Source of the DNA: Buddleja alternifolia
Taxonomy: Eukaryota; Streptophyta; Magnoliopsida; Lamiales; Scrophulariaceae
Assembly: GCA_019426215.1 (NCBI GenBank)
Contig: CM033392.1
Coordinates: forward strand, 39,727,666-39,791,665
Direction of reading: 5' to 3'
Length of the DNA stretch: 64,000 nt
Shown here: one piece after another, positions 33,930-45,023 of the stretch
Layout: every line of letters starts with the position of its first letter
Numbering within the stretch: the first letter of the stretch is position 1
The notes under the pieces: model-generated
What the model was told of the DNA's origin: nothing
What the model saw: only the letters and a program-made list of their open reading frames with translations
Database searches by the model: none
Made by a program: the position numbers and the translations under genes

Positions 33930-34889
33930 TCAAGGCGGTTTATGTATGAATGCCTTATTCGTTCTCCAATCCACTATTGGGTATCGCTTCAACCTTTTGC
34001 CCTTTGTAGTGAAGATTGAGCAATTATTTGTGCTACATATCCTAGGGTTAGACCAAGCGATCATCCACTCACGAGTTTTTTTATGGTCCCTCAATACCTC
34101 TATTACCTTTTCTTCCTCATGCTCCGGATGGTGTTGCAGATTTTTCTCCAAGCTAGAGATAATGTCTCGTTTTTCTTCACCAATCACCTTGACATATTTC
34201 AGCTCCATCATGTATGGATGTTGAAGATTATTTGCTCGTTTTTCATGAAAGTGCTCAACATTAAAAGGATCAAAAACATCAATGTGTAAAGACAAATCAA
34301 AATCAATTAGATGCTCAAAAACCTCATAGTTATCAAAATTAAACATGTCATCTCCTACATTCAATAACAACTTACCATCGTCGGCATCAAATACCGATTT
34401 ACCTGTGGCTAGGGAAGAAAGTAAAGAAATGTCAACACCCTCAGAAAGGATAGGAGTCGAATGCTCATCGTTGGAGGAATCTGCTTTCGAATTTTCCAAC
34501 TCCATTTCATTCAACGTCACGGTGTTGAATTCCTTCTTTTGATCTATCTCAGTGGTACCAAGCAATGCCCATGGTACTTTCTCAGATATGTCGCTCGTTA
34601 GTTGCTTGAGTTGATGATTCATCTCCTTCATTTCCCGCCGTGCGTCCTTCATCATAAAGTGGAGCTCTCCAATGGTGTTATCAAGTTGTTCCTCCGGAGT
34701 AGGAATTCTTTCTTGGTAATGTTGTGGAAAGAACCCTTGTGCATAACACGCTTCAATGACGCTTTGCAGCCATAATTGATTCTCCGGTAGTGTCATATCA
34801 GGAAAATTGCTATCCTTTGCGAATTGAATGACGCTTTGCAGCCATAATTGATTCTCCGGAAGGGTCATATCTGGAAAATTTCTAGCCAT
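33930..34889 (-). CDS. ORF of the non-autonomous gypsy element (319 aa)
   Basis: The single intact long frame of the element. It starts MARNFPDMTLPENQLWL at 34889, about 100 bases after the primer site. The N-terminus holds a near-perfect direct repeat of about 25 residues (NFPDMTLPENQLWLQSVI twice). A short amphipathic, probably coiled-coil, segment follows (about 75-105), then an acidic middle. The C-terminal third (HEEEKVIEVLRDHKKTREWMIAW) resembles the linker just upstream of reverse transcriptase in Athila/Tat pol proteins. It ends with basic residues after a short Cys segment (ICSTNNC). No catalytic domain is present. It may be a residual gag-pol fusion left by internal deletion. Whether it makes a useful protein is unknown. 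Confidence 0.7.
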   Translation of the reverse strand: MARNFPDMTLPENQLWLQSVIQFAKDSNFPDMTLPENQLWLQSVIEACYAQGFFPQHYQERIPTPEEQLDNTIGELHFMMKDARREMKEMNHQLKQLTSDISEKVPWALLGTTEIDQKKEFNTVTLNEMELENSKADSSNDEHSTPILSEGVDISLLSSLATGKSVFDADDGKLLLNVGDDMFNFDNYEVFEHLIDFDLSLHIDVFDPFNVEHFHEKRANNLQHPYMMELKYVKVIGEEKRDIISSLEKNLQHHPEHEEEKVIEVLRDHKKTREWMIAWSNPRICSTNNCSIFTTKGKRLKRYPIVDWRTNKAFIHKPP

Positions 34890-34988
34890 TGCGAGGTAAT
34901 AGTGTAAGAAAAAAAAATAAAAAAAAATTAATAAAAATAAAATAAATACTTAAAAGTTGCAATAAAATCAAAAACTAAAATTAAACAA

Positions 34989-35013
34989 GTCCCCGGCAAC
35001 GGCGCCAAAAACT
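34989..35013 (-). other. Primer-binding site of the gypsy element
   Basis: The minus strand reads TGGCGCCGTTGCCGGGGA next to the 5' LTR end. This is the motif found at the primer site of Athila/Tat-type plant gypsy elements (reported as tRNA-Asp primed). Confidence 0.8.
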
Positions 35014-37340
35014 TGACACGAAAAATCTTTACGTGTATTAAACAGCAAGTGGACTGGTCGTGTGTAGTAATAAAGTGGACAATAAAGTCCAGGTTGTCGA
35101 ACCTCAAGGACTTGTATTTTAGTTTATGATTTTAAAGCAATTGAAGAACTTAAACTAAAACAAGAATTAACTAAAATATTATGGAAGTAAGATATAAGAA
35201 ATAAGATGTCGAAATCAAGATAGCTATGGAAGAGAGCAACTAAGACACATGTGTTGGCATAAATTAATCAATTTTCATTATAAACATGTTCTCATATTAT
35301 TAGACTAATGTTGCTTTGGTGGAAAAAACCTTAAATAATTACTACCCGATTTCTCGGCTGTAATAATCCTATGATTAATTGATGGTTCTCTAGATATGTC
35401 TATCCGAGAATCTAACCAACAATCATGCATTCAAGTTCTAGAATTTCCCCGGATTAATCTGGCTAACTGCACCCCGGGAATCTCTACCTATCTCTAGGGG
35501 CAATTCCCTATTTTTTACGGATTATGTGATGATCCTCTTTGCACCTTAAATTACCTTCTCTCGAACGAATAATTTAAGCAATAAATCATGCATATGGTAG
35601 CTAAGCATATGATGCATTCAAACAAGATCAAGACACAAAACAACAATAGAATTAATATGAAAAACACAATTTATAACTCAATTATCATAATTTAGCCTCA
35701 ACATGGCCTTAATTCGAAGAATCTATTTCATCATAAAAGATGAAAGATAGGAACTTAAATTAAGATTCATATTCATAGACAAAAACAAATCTAAATCTAA
35801 GAAACTCCCTCGTATTTTTGATGGTTGAACTTCGATCTTCATCTCTTCCATGCTTCTTGATTTCTTCACCTTCAAAGGTTCTTGATAATCTTCATAACTA
35901 ATCTAAGGATGATGAAGATGATGATAGGATGTGTTTAGGCTCCCCCAATGGGGAATGTTTTTTCAAGTGTGTTTGTAGGATGGCCTCCAATCCTCCTTTT
36001 ATAGCCAAAAAAATTCACCAACCAAGAACATGTGCTTCCATTCTCTTTTATTTCCACCTACCATTCTCTTACTTTCCATCTACTAAGAATGTGAACTACC
36101 ATTCTCTTGATTTCCACCTACTAAGAATGGGAGCTGCCACTTTCGTATTTTCCAGCGCAGGGATAGTGTTTTATTCATACAATTCTCCACAGACCTTTGA
36201 ATTGGATGATTCAAGTCCCCATGTAAAGATAAGACATAGATCTAAAACTTTGTAGAAGGACACGTCATCAAATTCGGTCTCTAAATTTATCCAAATGGCG
36301 TTCCAACGTGGAGATTGTTTCTGATTTGGCACCCAGGTGTGCGGAAATGGTACTAAAATATGATTTTGGCTAACTCCAGCTTGTTTCTTGCTTGTTTGGT
36401 CGTGGAGGTGTGAAGCATCTTGGCCTAAACTTGTTTTATACGTCGTTTTTCAGCCCGTTCTTCGATTGTATCCATTTAAGGTCTGAAATCACTTAATGCG
36501 CGAATTAAATGCACATGTGACAAAATCAAGCGATAAATGAACCTAAAACATAAACGCAAAGGGGCTTAATAACACGTAAAAATGACTCCTATTAGTAAGT
36601 CTAGACATATTCGTCGTAGGCATAATACTATTAAGCAGTTGATCTCTAACGGGATTATTTCCATCGATTATGTGAAATCAAAGGAGAATATTGCAGATCC
36701 TTTGACGAAAGGATTGCCTAGAGATCAAATATACTGCCTATCAAGAGGAATGGGATTAAAGTCGACAATTTAAGAATAGACACAGCGGAAACCCAACCAT
36801 GTTGACTGGAGATCCCAAGATCATGGTTCAATGGGAAAACTAAGTTGAGAACATTAAGTGAGGCACTTAAGAGTTTAATAAACTCTAAACCCATTGCCTA
36901 GGATAAAGAAGTGCATCCTACAAGTGTAGCAAAGGGTAAGTCTGAACTTTTAATGATTCCTATACTGTCATGAAAATGAAGTGGAGTATGGTTGGATACT
37001 CTTAAATAGGAGATCACCTATGTAAGTGTGAGGTGTAGGCCGCCTCAACATTGAGTAAAATGTAAACATTTATGAAACCAAGAGAGGGCGCCATGGCCAA
37101 AATGGGTCCAACAGTGAGAACTAAAAATTTGCTTAGAAAATTTATCATGTGAATATCATTATCTGGTTTTACACGAACGGCTGGACAATTCAAGGCATCA
37201 TGTTCATTGGGTAGCCTAGTAAATCCGATGATATCTCACTAAGAAAGGTTCAAAGCCAAAAGCTACCTCTTCTGATGTGATAAAAAGTCTTTTGAACTCT
37301 CAGTTTCATGCATTGCATTAATTTCATTCGTGTGGGGGAT

Positions 37341-38433
37341 TGTTGGCATTTGTGGGTATATGAAAAAGTGTGTGAACACCACTTTTGCGTATGAAATTCG
37401 AACACCATAAGTATCGGGGATACTAAATAGTATTGGATATTTTTATTCTACTCCGAGAGTAGATGAGTTTAGCATTTCGAATTTCTCAATTCGGAGTTGA
37501 AACGAATGAGAAATTAATTGCTAATGTTGGGTGTTTGAATGTGTATATCCCACATTGGATATAAACCATAAGTTGTATGAGTTTATATACATTTGCCTAA
37601 AGGTAAAGGGTTGGCCCTTTGGGTCATCCACTTTGGTCCTTTGTGTGAAAGGGGGAAGAGCTATGCAATTGTGTCTTAGCCCAATTTCTTAGCTCCTCAC
37701 TCAGGCGGTCCGGTGGACCGAACCGGACCTCGAACCACGGACTCAGGCTCGGGCTCGGGCCGGGATCGGGTCGCGGGTCCTTGGGCCTTGGGCTTTGGCT
37801 GAGATGTGTGGTTGTTGGGCTTTGGACCTCTTCTTATCTTTTTGGGCCAAAGTTTAATTAATTTGATTAATTGGGCCCAGTTCTCTTTTGGGCCAAAATT
37901 AACTAATTAATTTAGGCCCATTTCCAGTTTCTTCTTCCAGAAGCCAGCAAGGCATGTCTCCTGTTCCTTTCTCATGCAGAAGATTTCAGACGTTTCCTTA
38001 CCTGTCTCCAGCCGAAATTGCCAGCCGAAAGTTGAAGTGTTTTGTTTCTTTTGGAGCCGAAACTTTTGACATTCATCAACTGATTCATTTTGGTTTTCAA
38101 TCTGTTTTGGTTGTCTATAAAAAGGCTCTCCCAGGTTGTGTTAAAACCACACCAAAAACAGAAAACAATTCTACATTTTCTCAAAGCATTCTACATACAT
38201 AAAAATCTGAGAGTTCTTGGGCAAATATAGTTCGTGGGTTTTGTTCTTGAAGTGGTTCAATTACAAATATATAATCGTTGTATCTTGGGAAGTTAATTGC
38301 ACGATCCCGTACCACCGTAGGCGGGGCAATATAGCTTTAAGGATAGAGAGTTCATCTCTCGCCTCGATTGTCATATTGTTCGTCGTATTACTATTTTCAG
38401 AAATTTTCTTACAAAGTGCACAGTTTTGCAACA
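37341..38433 (+). repeat. 3' LTR of the copia element
   Basis: It begins right after the polypurine tract and ends GTTTTGCAACA before the GCAAG duplication. It matches the 5' LTR except for scattered substitutions and short indels, for example near 37720-37790 and 38090-38105. The TATAAAAA box is conserved at 38116-38123. Confidence 0.95.
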
Positions 38434-39339
38434 GCAAGTTCAATTGGTACATTATTCACTGCCTTAGCAAGACAAATGGTTGAGAAAGGTGCAAACTTTT
38501 GTACTTGTTGAAAGACAAGAAAAATTCTAATTGAGAAAGACAGCTTGATTATAATATTCTGTCGGTGAATGTAGATATTTCATGAAACATGTGATCATGA
38601 CAACAGATGTTACATTCCTTCTGTTATTATGAAGAAACTGTTGCTATAAAATTGTTTTGGCAGTTGAAAGACTCAAAATATGGATGCAGCATTAGTTATT
38701 AGCATTCTGTGGTTAGAACTTATTTGATATGTTAGATGCTTCATGAGTTGTGTTACGCTTGCATAGGAGAAATTTGTTTTGTAATTGGCATCATGATCAT
38801 TGTTGATTTTGTTCTGTAACATTGTAAGGGGCTATGATATTTATCCATCCATTTATGATTATCTTGACAATGCTTTACTTGAATAGGTGAACAAGATGAT
38901 GTTTTTGGTTTTGGTCGTCTCCTTTTATGTTTGATATCTAAACAAGTGATAAGCAGAGGAAGATGTGGAATCCATAATCACACATTGGAATAGCCTCAGT
39001 GAGTCGCTGGTGCATGGAAGAAGCTTTGAAGCCGACCCTTATTTTTATGATTGTGATGGGTCACAAATTTCAGGGTTAGTAATGGAATGCTTGCATTCTA
39101 TACCTGATAAACGCCCATCAATTGAACAAGTTGTCGAACGATTGGAGAAGCTACAAGTCGTTCAAAAGCATGCTGATCTTCTCGAGGTTAAACCCAAGCC
39201 TCGTAATAAATATTGGTTTAGAGTTTAGGTTTCGACATATATAGACCGCATAGTTGGCAAATATCTATCTATTTTTCTTATGTATGAACATTTGGTGTTG
39301 TCTTATTTTCTTTTTATGTTTTGTAGTATTTAAGTTGGT

Positions 39340-39806
39340 ATCTTAGGATCAGGACTTTGGAACTCGAGCTCAATCTTCCAATGTCAAAGTAGAATTGTTA
39401 TGTGGTAGGAAAATGAAGGGTCTTATGTGCAGAAGGAATAGAAACAAGAAGTCATGCCTTTTTTTCTTGTAGATATTCAAAGGAGGTTGTTAGAAAGTGT
39501 TGGGCAAAGATTGGTATTGGGTGCAAAACTTTTGAGCGGGAGGAATCTGTAAACTGGGGAACAAGAATTAGTAGGGGGAGAACCATACTTAGTCGTAAAT
39601 AACGGGTCCTATTTGCAGCCATTGTTTACTCTATTTGGTTGGAAAGGAATAGAAGATTTTTTAATACGAGAAAAAGTGATGTAGATAAGGTAGTGGAGAG
39701 TACATGGAGAATTATACAGTGTAAATTTGAGAGTTGCGATCCCAGGTATATCTGGCAATAGTTGTTATTTCTGAGATTTAATACAAAGCTTACTTCTTCC
39801 AAAAAA
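39340..39806 (+). mobile_element. 5'-truncated LINE, 3' end only
   Basis: A broken sense frame reads the C-terminal zinc-finger-like domain of plant LINE reverse transcriptase proteins (FFSCRYSKEVV, then IVYSIWLERNRRFF). It is followed by a short 3' UTR and an A-run at about 39800-39806. Severe 5' truncation is usual for LINE insertions. It lies just downstream of the kinase-like gene's last exon, in the same orientation. Confidence 0.7.
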
Positions 39807-40072
39807 ATAAGGGTCTTAATTTTCGGATGTGACATAATTTTATCTCCTCTTTAGTGTTTTTAAGTTTCATTACATTGGTTTGAAAAGAACGAAATAGTTC
39901 CAACATAAATTTCCGTGTTCCTCATTAAATAAGATTGCAAGGAATTAGGATAATTAAATTTGATTCGTGTAATGACACGAGTAATGAGAAAAACGGGTTT
40001 CAATATAAAAGAGTCAAACAACTATCTATCATCATTTTTTTTTCTTTTTTGGTTACAATGGGATGAACATGC

Positions 40073-40516
40073 TCATTCTTCTAAACGAAGGAGAGTAACA
40101 ACATTGTCTGGGGGGTAGTCCCAAAACTGAAAACCTTGGAACCTATGTCCAAGTTTGGCTAAAACATCGGCACAGTGATTCCCTTCACTCAGGGTATGTC
40201 GAAGTTTGCAATCCCATGGCATCCGGAGTAAACGGCGACAGTCTTCAATAACGTGTCCCAAAGGATGAACATCCACGTTACCACCTCCGATGAGCTTAAA
40301 AGTGATTTCTGAGTCAATTTCGACTTCTATTCTTCTAATCCTTCTTTCCCAAGCAAGAGAAAGTCCTTTTTGAAGCGATAGAATTTCGTCATTATTGATT
40401 CTGACACTTCCAATTTTCCAACTAAAACCTCCTTGCGATTTTCCGCTCTCGTCTCGTAACAGACCCCCCGCTGCTGCTTGGAGGGTGGAGGTAAGGAGGC
40501 TCCTATCGGTGTTCAA
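40073..40516 (-). pseudogene. LINE RNase H domain
   Basis: The minus-strand frame carries the RNase H pattern of plant L1 elements: GGLLRDESGKSQGGF (first strand), an EILSLQKGLSLAWERR helix, VEIDSEITFKLI with its Asp, and the C-terminal SEGNHCADVLAKLGH with the last acidic residue. It is fused to the end of the LINE reverse transcriptase protein, as usual in this clade. It is open for 147 codons, although the rest of the LINE is broken. Confidence 0.85.
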
Positions 40517-42141
40517 TTTCCACTATCCCGGAGGTGGTTTAGCCAATGAACACTACTGCGATAAGTTCTCTTCTGCTGGACGGGAGTTGGGAAAGCTTGG
40601 GCAAGAGATAGAGCCATCATTTTGGTATCGTGGATTAACTCGAAAAGCGTGGCGTGTTTATCCTCAAACACGAACGTATTTCTCGCCCTCTAAAGTGTCC
40701 AGATGGCGGCTTGAAACGTCCAAAGCTAAGGGACCTAAGGAAGTTCAATATGGGGAATTTCATGCTTACAATTAAACCGAATCCACTCTATCCGGTAAGG
40801 AGATAAATCAGATCCAATGAGATGGGGTGATGAGGTGTTCCCAGAGCTGTTTTGCAAAAGAGCAGTCCCGCACCACATGAGTCGGGCTTACTGGAGCTTG
40901 TGAGCATCGCATGCAATGTTCAGAAGTTGCAAGACCTCGTCAGAATCTCAAGGAATTCGTAACAAGTCCATGATGTTGGAATTGCCAGAAGAAGAATTTA
41001 ATTTTGTTGGGGCCTTTCATGTACCATATCCAAGACCAATTTCCAGCCTATCCATTGTTATGGTTTGGGTCTCCATTTCTCATGAAGGTGTGATAGACCG
41101 ATTTACATGACAATTTTTCATTTTGGTCTCCATGCCAAACTTGTTGATCTTCAATATCCGGGTTATCCGCAATGATGACATCTTCAATGTTGGGTGCCAA
41201 ACTGAGAATGTCAATGTTCCACACACCATTAGGGCCCAACACGTCCGAGACAGTGGTTTCTAAATCTTCTTCACTAACATCACAATTCAACATCTCGCAA
41301 AGACTTAAAGGTCCCAACCATCTGTCTTTCCAAAACAAAGCTCGTCTACCGTTACCAATGCGCCATTGGATATTGCTTTGGATCTTTTGGAATGCTCGTC
41401 ACTATACCCCTCCATTGGTAAGAGTTGTAAGACTTAGGGCTAAGATTGAGGAAATTACCTTCCTTAATATATTTCTTGTGAAATATAGTGTGCCAAGCTA
41501 CGGGGTCCTTGTGTAAAAGCCTCCATCTAATTTTGGCAAGAAGGGATATATTCATATTCCTAGAATCTTTCAAGCCAAGACCCCCGATATCCTTTCCTTG
41601 GATAATCTTCGGCCATCCAACCGTGTGCAATTTCAGAGAGGTGCCATCTCTTACCTAAAGAAAGGTACAGTTGATTTGGTCAAGAGATTTGCATGTTTCG
41701 GAGGGGAGCAAGACCGTGTGCATGACATGGGATGGCATAGCCGAGGTAATCGATTGAATGAGGGTTGCACGTGCAGCCAAATTTAGGGATTTGGCTTCCC
41801 ACATTGAGAGACGGATTGAATTTTCTCAATCAAGGGCCGGTAGAGGGATGGAGAGACCCTCCCGTGATGAATAGGGATGCCTAAGTACCTCCCAAGGTCA
41901 AAGGTTCGAAAGAGACCAAGCGTAGAAGCAATTCGTCTTTGGAGAGTCCAACCCAAATTTTTTGAAAAGAAGACCCATGACTTTCCAAGATTTGTGATGA
42001 GCCCGGAACATTGACAAAAATTGTTGAGAGATTTCTTTGATGCAAATAGTGTTCTTGTTTGTGGCCTTGGCCATCAAAATAAGATCCTTGGAGAAAAAGA
42101 GATGGGAGAATCTGGCCCATTACGCATGCCGCAAGATGTTC

Positions 42142-42474
42142 TCACTTTTTTGAGTTTGCAGCCTCATTGATGAGATAGGCTAGGCGTTCCATACATAACA
42201 GTAACACAAATAGGTAGGGGGAGAGGGGGTCTTCCTGTCGAAGCCCACAAGAGGTGGAAAAAGCTGGGAGGGCCTCAACGTTACAAAGAACTTTCGAATT
42301 GATGCTAGTTACGCAAAACATAATGAGCCGGATCACTTTCTCAGGAAAATTGAAAAAGGATAGAGTTTGCCTAAGAAAGGACCAATCTACTAGGTCATAG
42401 GCCTTCTCTAGGTCAATCTTGATGATCATTCCTCCATGACGATGCTTCGTGCGCCTAAGGGAGTGAACTATTTC
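42142..42474 (-). pseudogene. LINE reverse transcriptase core, 3' part
   Basis: The frame includes IIKIDLEKAYDLVDWSFL (motif A; the usual Phe-Asp is Tyr-Asp here) and a CGLRQEDPLSPYLFVLLLC block. There, Gly-Asp-Pro is usual and Glu replaces the Gly. The YxDD block downstream is not intact. The right side is cut by the CACTA insertion at 42475; coding resumes at 45466. Confidence 0.8.
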
Positions 42475-42899
42475 CACTACTACAAAAATATACTATTACA
42501 GCGCACCTATTACAGCTCTTTTTCAAAAACCGCTGAACAGAGGGACCTATTACAGCGGTTCATGGGTGAACCGCTATAATAGAGTTAACCAATGACCTAT
42601 TACAGCGGTTCTTGGGCGAACCGCTGTAATAGGTTCGAAGCTATTACAACGGTTTTGAAGAAAACCGCTGTAATAGAGAAATTATAGCGGTTCTTTTGAG
42701 AACTGCTATAATAGCAAGGGGCTAAATTTTTAAACCCGGTACCCCCCTCCCAAGTCCCAATATAAACCATTTTCGAAACTCTCTCTCTCTCTCTCTAACT
42801 CTCACTCTTCTAGGTCTCCACCACATATACCGCCGCCACCCCCACATCCACCACCACCACCCGCTCTCACTGCCGCCGCATCCACCACCACCACCACAG

Positions 42900-42982
42900 C
42901 CGCGACAACAAGAGCCACGTGTTGTCCATCAAAACCTACAGATCTAAGATCGTGAACGAGCTCTCGTTGATCAAGCCCCTCG
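42900..42982 (+). pseudogene. Captured 14-3-3 exon fragment
   Basis: About 27 codons read NKSHVLSIKTYRSKIVNELS, close to the conserved 14-3-3 segment with a basic residue, SIK-YRSKI and ELS. A GT donor-like site follows. 14-3-3 proteins bind phosphopeptides; this piece keeps only one helix. It is preceded by a CT-rich and CCACC-rich leader (42780-42890). The match is short, so the identity is likely but not certain. Confidence 0.6.
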
Positions 42983-43093
42983 GTATGCTTGTAAATTTTA
43001 TCTCTACTCTATTTAATTTGATCTTCTTCTTCATTTTTATTGGGATTGTAAACCCCCCATTCATTCAATGAATCTGCTTGTGTGAAAGAAAAA

Positions 43094-43217
43094 ATGGCTA
43101 TAGAAGGCAGGTGGTGGTACGTCGTCGTTGTGCTGCTCATATGCGCCGTGATTCTGGTCAGATCGGAGATGCAATACCCCTTTATACAAATAAGGTCGGA
43201 CCATTCTACAACCCTAG
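43094..43217 (+). pseudogene. Captured TM9SF (EMP70) first exon
   Basis: The ATG starts a signal-peptide-like stretch (RWWYVVVVLLICAVILV). After a one-base frame change it reads DAIPLYTNKVGPFYNP, the N-terminal signature of the transmembrane nine (EMP70) family, ending at a GTAATA donor. TM9SF proteins are endomembrane proteins of about 600 residues; only exon 1 is here. The frame change shows that the copy is not functional. Confidence 0.8.
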
Positions 43218-43846
43218 GTAATATATTCTTTTATTCCCCCCCCCCCTCCGTTTTATGGTGATTTTTTCTTCTAAAATGCTTATTTATTGTTTTCCTGAAA
43301 ATTTGATTATGAGGTTTGCTTATTGAGCTTATGTAAATTAGGGTTAATTTTGTCGTCTGTCGATTTGGTTGCTATTGTTGTGTTGTTAATAATTAAGGAT
43401 AATTAGAACTAGATCTAGCTCAGTTTATGAACTTTGAGAATGGCGAGACTTTTTTCTTCCCATTGTTGAGTAAGGACGAGAATGAGAAGAGGTGGGGGTT
43501 TGGACTTTGATTTTACACTGTGAATACTGGTAGATGGGTCTTGGACTGCAGAAAAAAAGCAGGGGCCTCAAATATATTGGGATATATATGATAGCACTTA
43601 AATTTAAATCATGTAAGGTGGTAATTGGGTTTTGTATTCTTTATAGATTTGGAAATTTGTGTATGAAGAACTTGGGTTTTGGGTATTCACTATACAGAGC
43701 TTTGATAATGTATACTTAATATGCCTCAAGGAAATTCACTTTAAATGAGAATGTAAATTGGAATTTTCTGCTGCTATATTGATAAGTTAACCGGTTCTCT
43801 CTCTCCTAGGTTTTCATCGTCGCTCTCTCTCTAAAAAACATAAATC

Positions 43847-43868
43847 ATGCCTCACCGTAGCTCCGGTG
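43847..43868 (+). pseudogene. Possible captured short first exon
   Basis: The ATG opens MPHRSSG directly before a GTAAGT-like donor, after a CT-rich leader. It looks like the first exon of another gene. The start resembles MPRRSSG-type coiled-coil-helix proteins, but seven codons are too few to identify it. Confidence 0.35.
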
Positions 43869-44429
43869 GTAAGTTTTCTTGTTTAATGGCTTCATTTATG
43901 GTCGTCTTCTAGTGTCGTCATGTTATTGAGGAATGCGGTGTGGTTCTATTATTGATAAACCCTAGCTTAAGCTCTTTGTTCAGTTTTGTGTTTTATCCTC
44001 TCTAATTAGGTTAATGAATTACAAGAAATCAGCTGGATGCTTTTGGGTTTGACTTGTCAAATGACCGTGGAGTTGTGTAAGATTCGAAATATTGATTTTA
44101 GTGAGTGAATAAAGATACTGGAGAAAACCTTTTTCCTGTCTTATTTTCAAAAACACAGTAAATGTTAGTATATGCACATGGTTATGAGATATTTCTTAAT
44201 TCATAGTCTTTTGATATCTCTTGAACCAAAGAAATAGATACTTACTTAGTCCAAATAAAAATCCGATTAAATCTAGTTTTCAATGGTTTTTAAATTCAGA
44301 GAATTAGCGAAATAGACGCTTAGATGTTAGAGTGGCAGGTCTAGATGCAATAATCAGTAGCTTTTTTCATATCGATACAACTGCATGCAAGTTTGTTAAT
44401 TTTATTTAGCATTTGTAGGTTGTAGTGTG

Positions 44430-44590
44430 AATGGTTGTGTTCCGAGGAGGTGGCGGAGTTGGTGGAGCGGTCGCTTGATAATGAGCGGAGGGAGATGGCG
44501 GCGGCGGTGGTGGTGCATAGGCGAGCGTTTCACATGGAATGGCAGATCTTGTTAGCTACGGTAATGTAGACTGTGACAGCGAGCAGGTGC
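44430..44590 (+). other. Unidentified GC-rich coding-like piece in the CACTA element
   Basis: About 130 bases, much richer in GC than the flanks, are open in one frame with an Ala/Glu/Arg-rich product (EVAELVERSLDNERREMAA). It is flanked by intron-like DNA. It is likely another captured exon, of unknown source. Confidence 0.35.
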
Positions 44591-44743
44591 CTTTTCTCTT
44601 CGTCTTTTTTTTTTTTTTTAAATCTATGTAGATGTGTAATTCATGCGTTGTATAAGTATGATATTTAAGTTGTTTGTATAATATTTGTATTTGCTTGTAT
44701 GATTTGGATTTCGGTGAGTAATATCTGTTGTGATTGGCTGCAG

Positions 44744-45023
44744 AATTTCTTCCCTACAATGACAAAAATAGTGGCGACGTTAGGTCCGCGCTCTCGATCC
44801 GTGGAGGTTATTTCTGATTGTCTTAAAGCTGGAATGTCCGGTAATTGAATTGTATCGAATACCTAATTTTGTGTTTTGAGGTCATTTGTTTGGATGAATT
44901 CTTACTGTTATGTTTGCATTGGCAGTGGCGAGATTTGATTTTTCATGGTATGACGCGGCGTATGGTCAGAAAACTTTGGAAAATTTGAAGACCACCATTA
45001 AGAGCACTAAGAAACTCTATGCT
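44744..45023 (+). pseudogene. Captured pyruvate kinase fragment (two exons)
   Basis: Exon 44744-44840 encodes NFFPTMTKIVATLGPRSRSV through CLKAGMS. An 85-base intron with GT and AG borders follows. Exon 44926-45023 then encodes VARFDFSWYDAAYGQKTLENL and ends at a GTATGT donor. Together they match the N-terminal region of plant cytosolic pyruvate kinase (TKIV-TLGP-SRSVEVIS, ARFDFSW). Pyruvate kinase makes ATP and pyruvate from phosphoenolpyruvate; the active-site and C-terminal domains are absent. Retention of the intron shows capture at the DNA level, not through mRNA. Confidence 0.9.

Larger units (their letters stand above)
30655..36594 (-). mobile_element. Non-autonomous Athila/Tat-like gypsy element
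   Basis: The LTRs at 30655-32234 (1580 bp) and 35014-36594 (1581 bp) are nearly identical by eye. Both read TGACACGAAAAATC at the left and GACTCCTATTA at the right. The target duplication is GTAAG (30650-30654 and 36595-36599). On the minus strand the 5' LTR (right) is followed by a TGGCGCCGTTGCCGGGGA primer site, typical of Athila/Tat gypsy elements. A polypurine tract, GTTTGGGGGAGT, lies at 32235-32246. The 2.8-kb interior has one long ORF and no reverse transcriptase or integrase, so movement needed enzymes from elsewhere. The high LTR similarity and its position inside the copia element make it one of the youngest insertions here. Confidence 0.93.
29044..36773 (+). pseudogene. copia reverse transcriptase-RNase H region, interrupted
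   Basis: In a shifted frame it continues with the RT start (LWKEAINSEIESI, GCKWILKRKY). A frameshift near 29550 follows, then KTAFLNGELDEEIY and LYGLKQAPKQW. Another break comes near 29830, then the catalytic [12 protein letters not shown], then RNase H ([29 protein letters not shown]). The gypsy element interrupts at 30655; coding resumes at 36600 (ENIADPLTKGL) and ends at TAA 36771-36773. Two frameshifts plus the insertion make it non-functional. Confidence 0.92.
25468..38433 (+). mobile_element. Ty1/copia retrotransposon with a nested gypsy insertion
   Basis: Complete element with LTRs of 1087 bp (25468-26554) and 1093 bp (37341-38433), both TGTTGGCATTTG to TTTTGCAACA. It is flanked by the 5-bp target duplication GCAAG (25463-25467 and 38434-38438). 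The order gag, protease, integrase, reverse transcriptase, RNase H is the copia order. The polypurine tract TGTGGGGGAT precedes the 3' LTR. A gypsy element (30655-36594) splits the RNase H region. No tRNA-Met primer site is seen after the 5' LTR. Without the gypsy insert and its duplicated target the element is about 7.0 kb. It sits in an intron of the kinase-like gene, in the same orientation. Confidence 0.95.
23875..39228 (+). pseudogene. Protein-kinase-like gene, split by retrotransposons
   Basis: Exons visible: 23875-about 24100 (DENCIGHFQFGKIYHGKI, an N-lobe glycine-loop region), 24231-24375 (REVIFIRNEKL...GYVCDG; acceptor TTCAG, donor GTATGT), 24644-about 24780 (WLQRIKVGLWFPRLVKF...IRNIDATHILLDE), about 24905-25134 (KLFDFSLMTGGG, in the DFG position) and 38957-39228 (C-lobe end, VMECLHSIPDKRPSIEQV, ending at TAG). 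The catalytic HRD motif appears as IRNID, so this resembles atypical receptor-like cytoplasmic kinases. Damage: an ATAT insertion near 24040 shifts the frame, TAA at 24727-24729 stops the third exon, and I see no clear GT donor after the first exon. A 13-kb copia element sits in the intron before the last exon. Probably a pseudogene. Confidence 0.7.

Noticed and set aside
40395..41786. Several plus-strand frames of 60-126 codons
   Set aside because: They are antisense shadows of the LINE reverse transcriptase and RNase H coding region.
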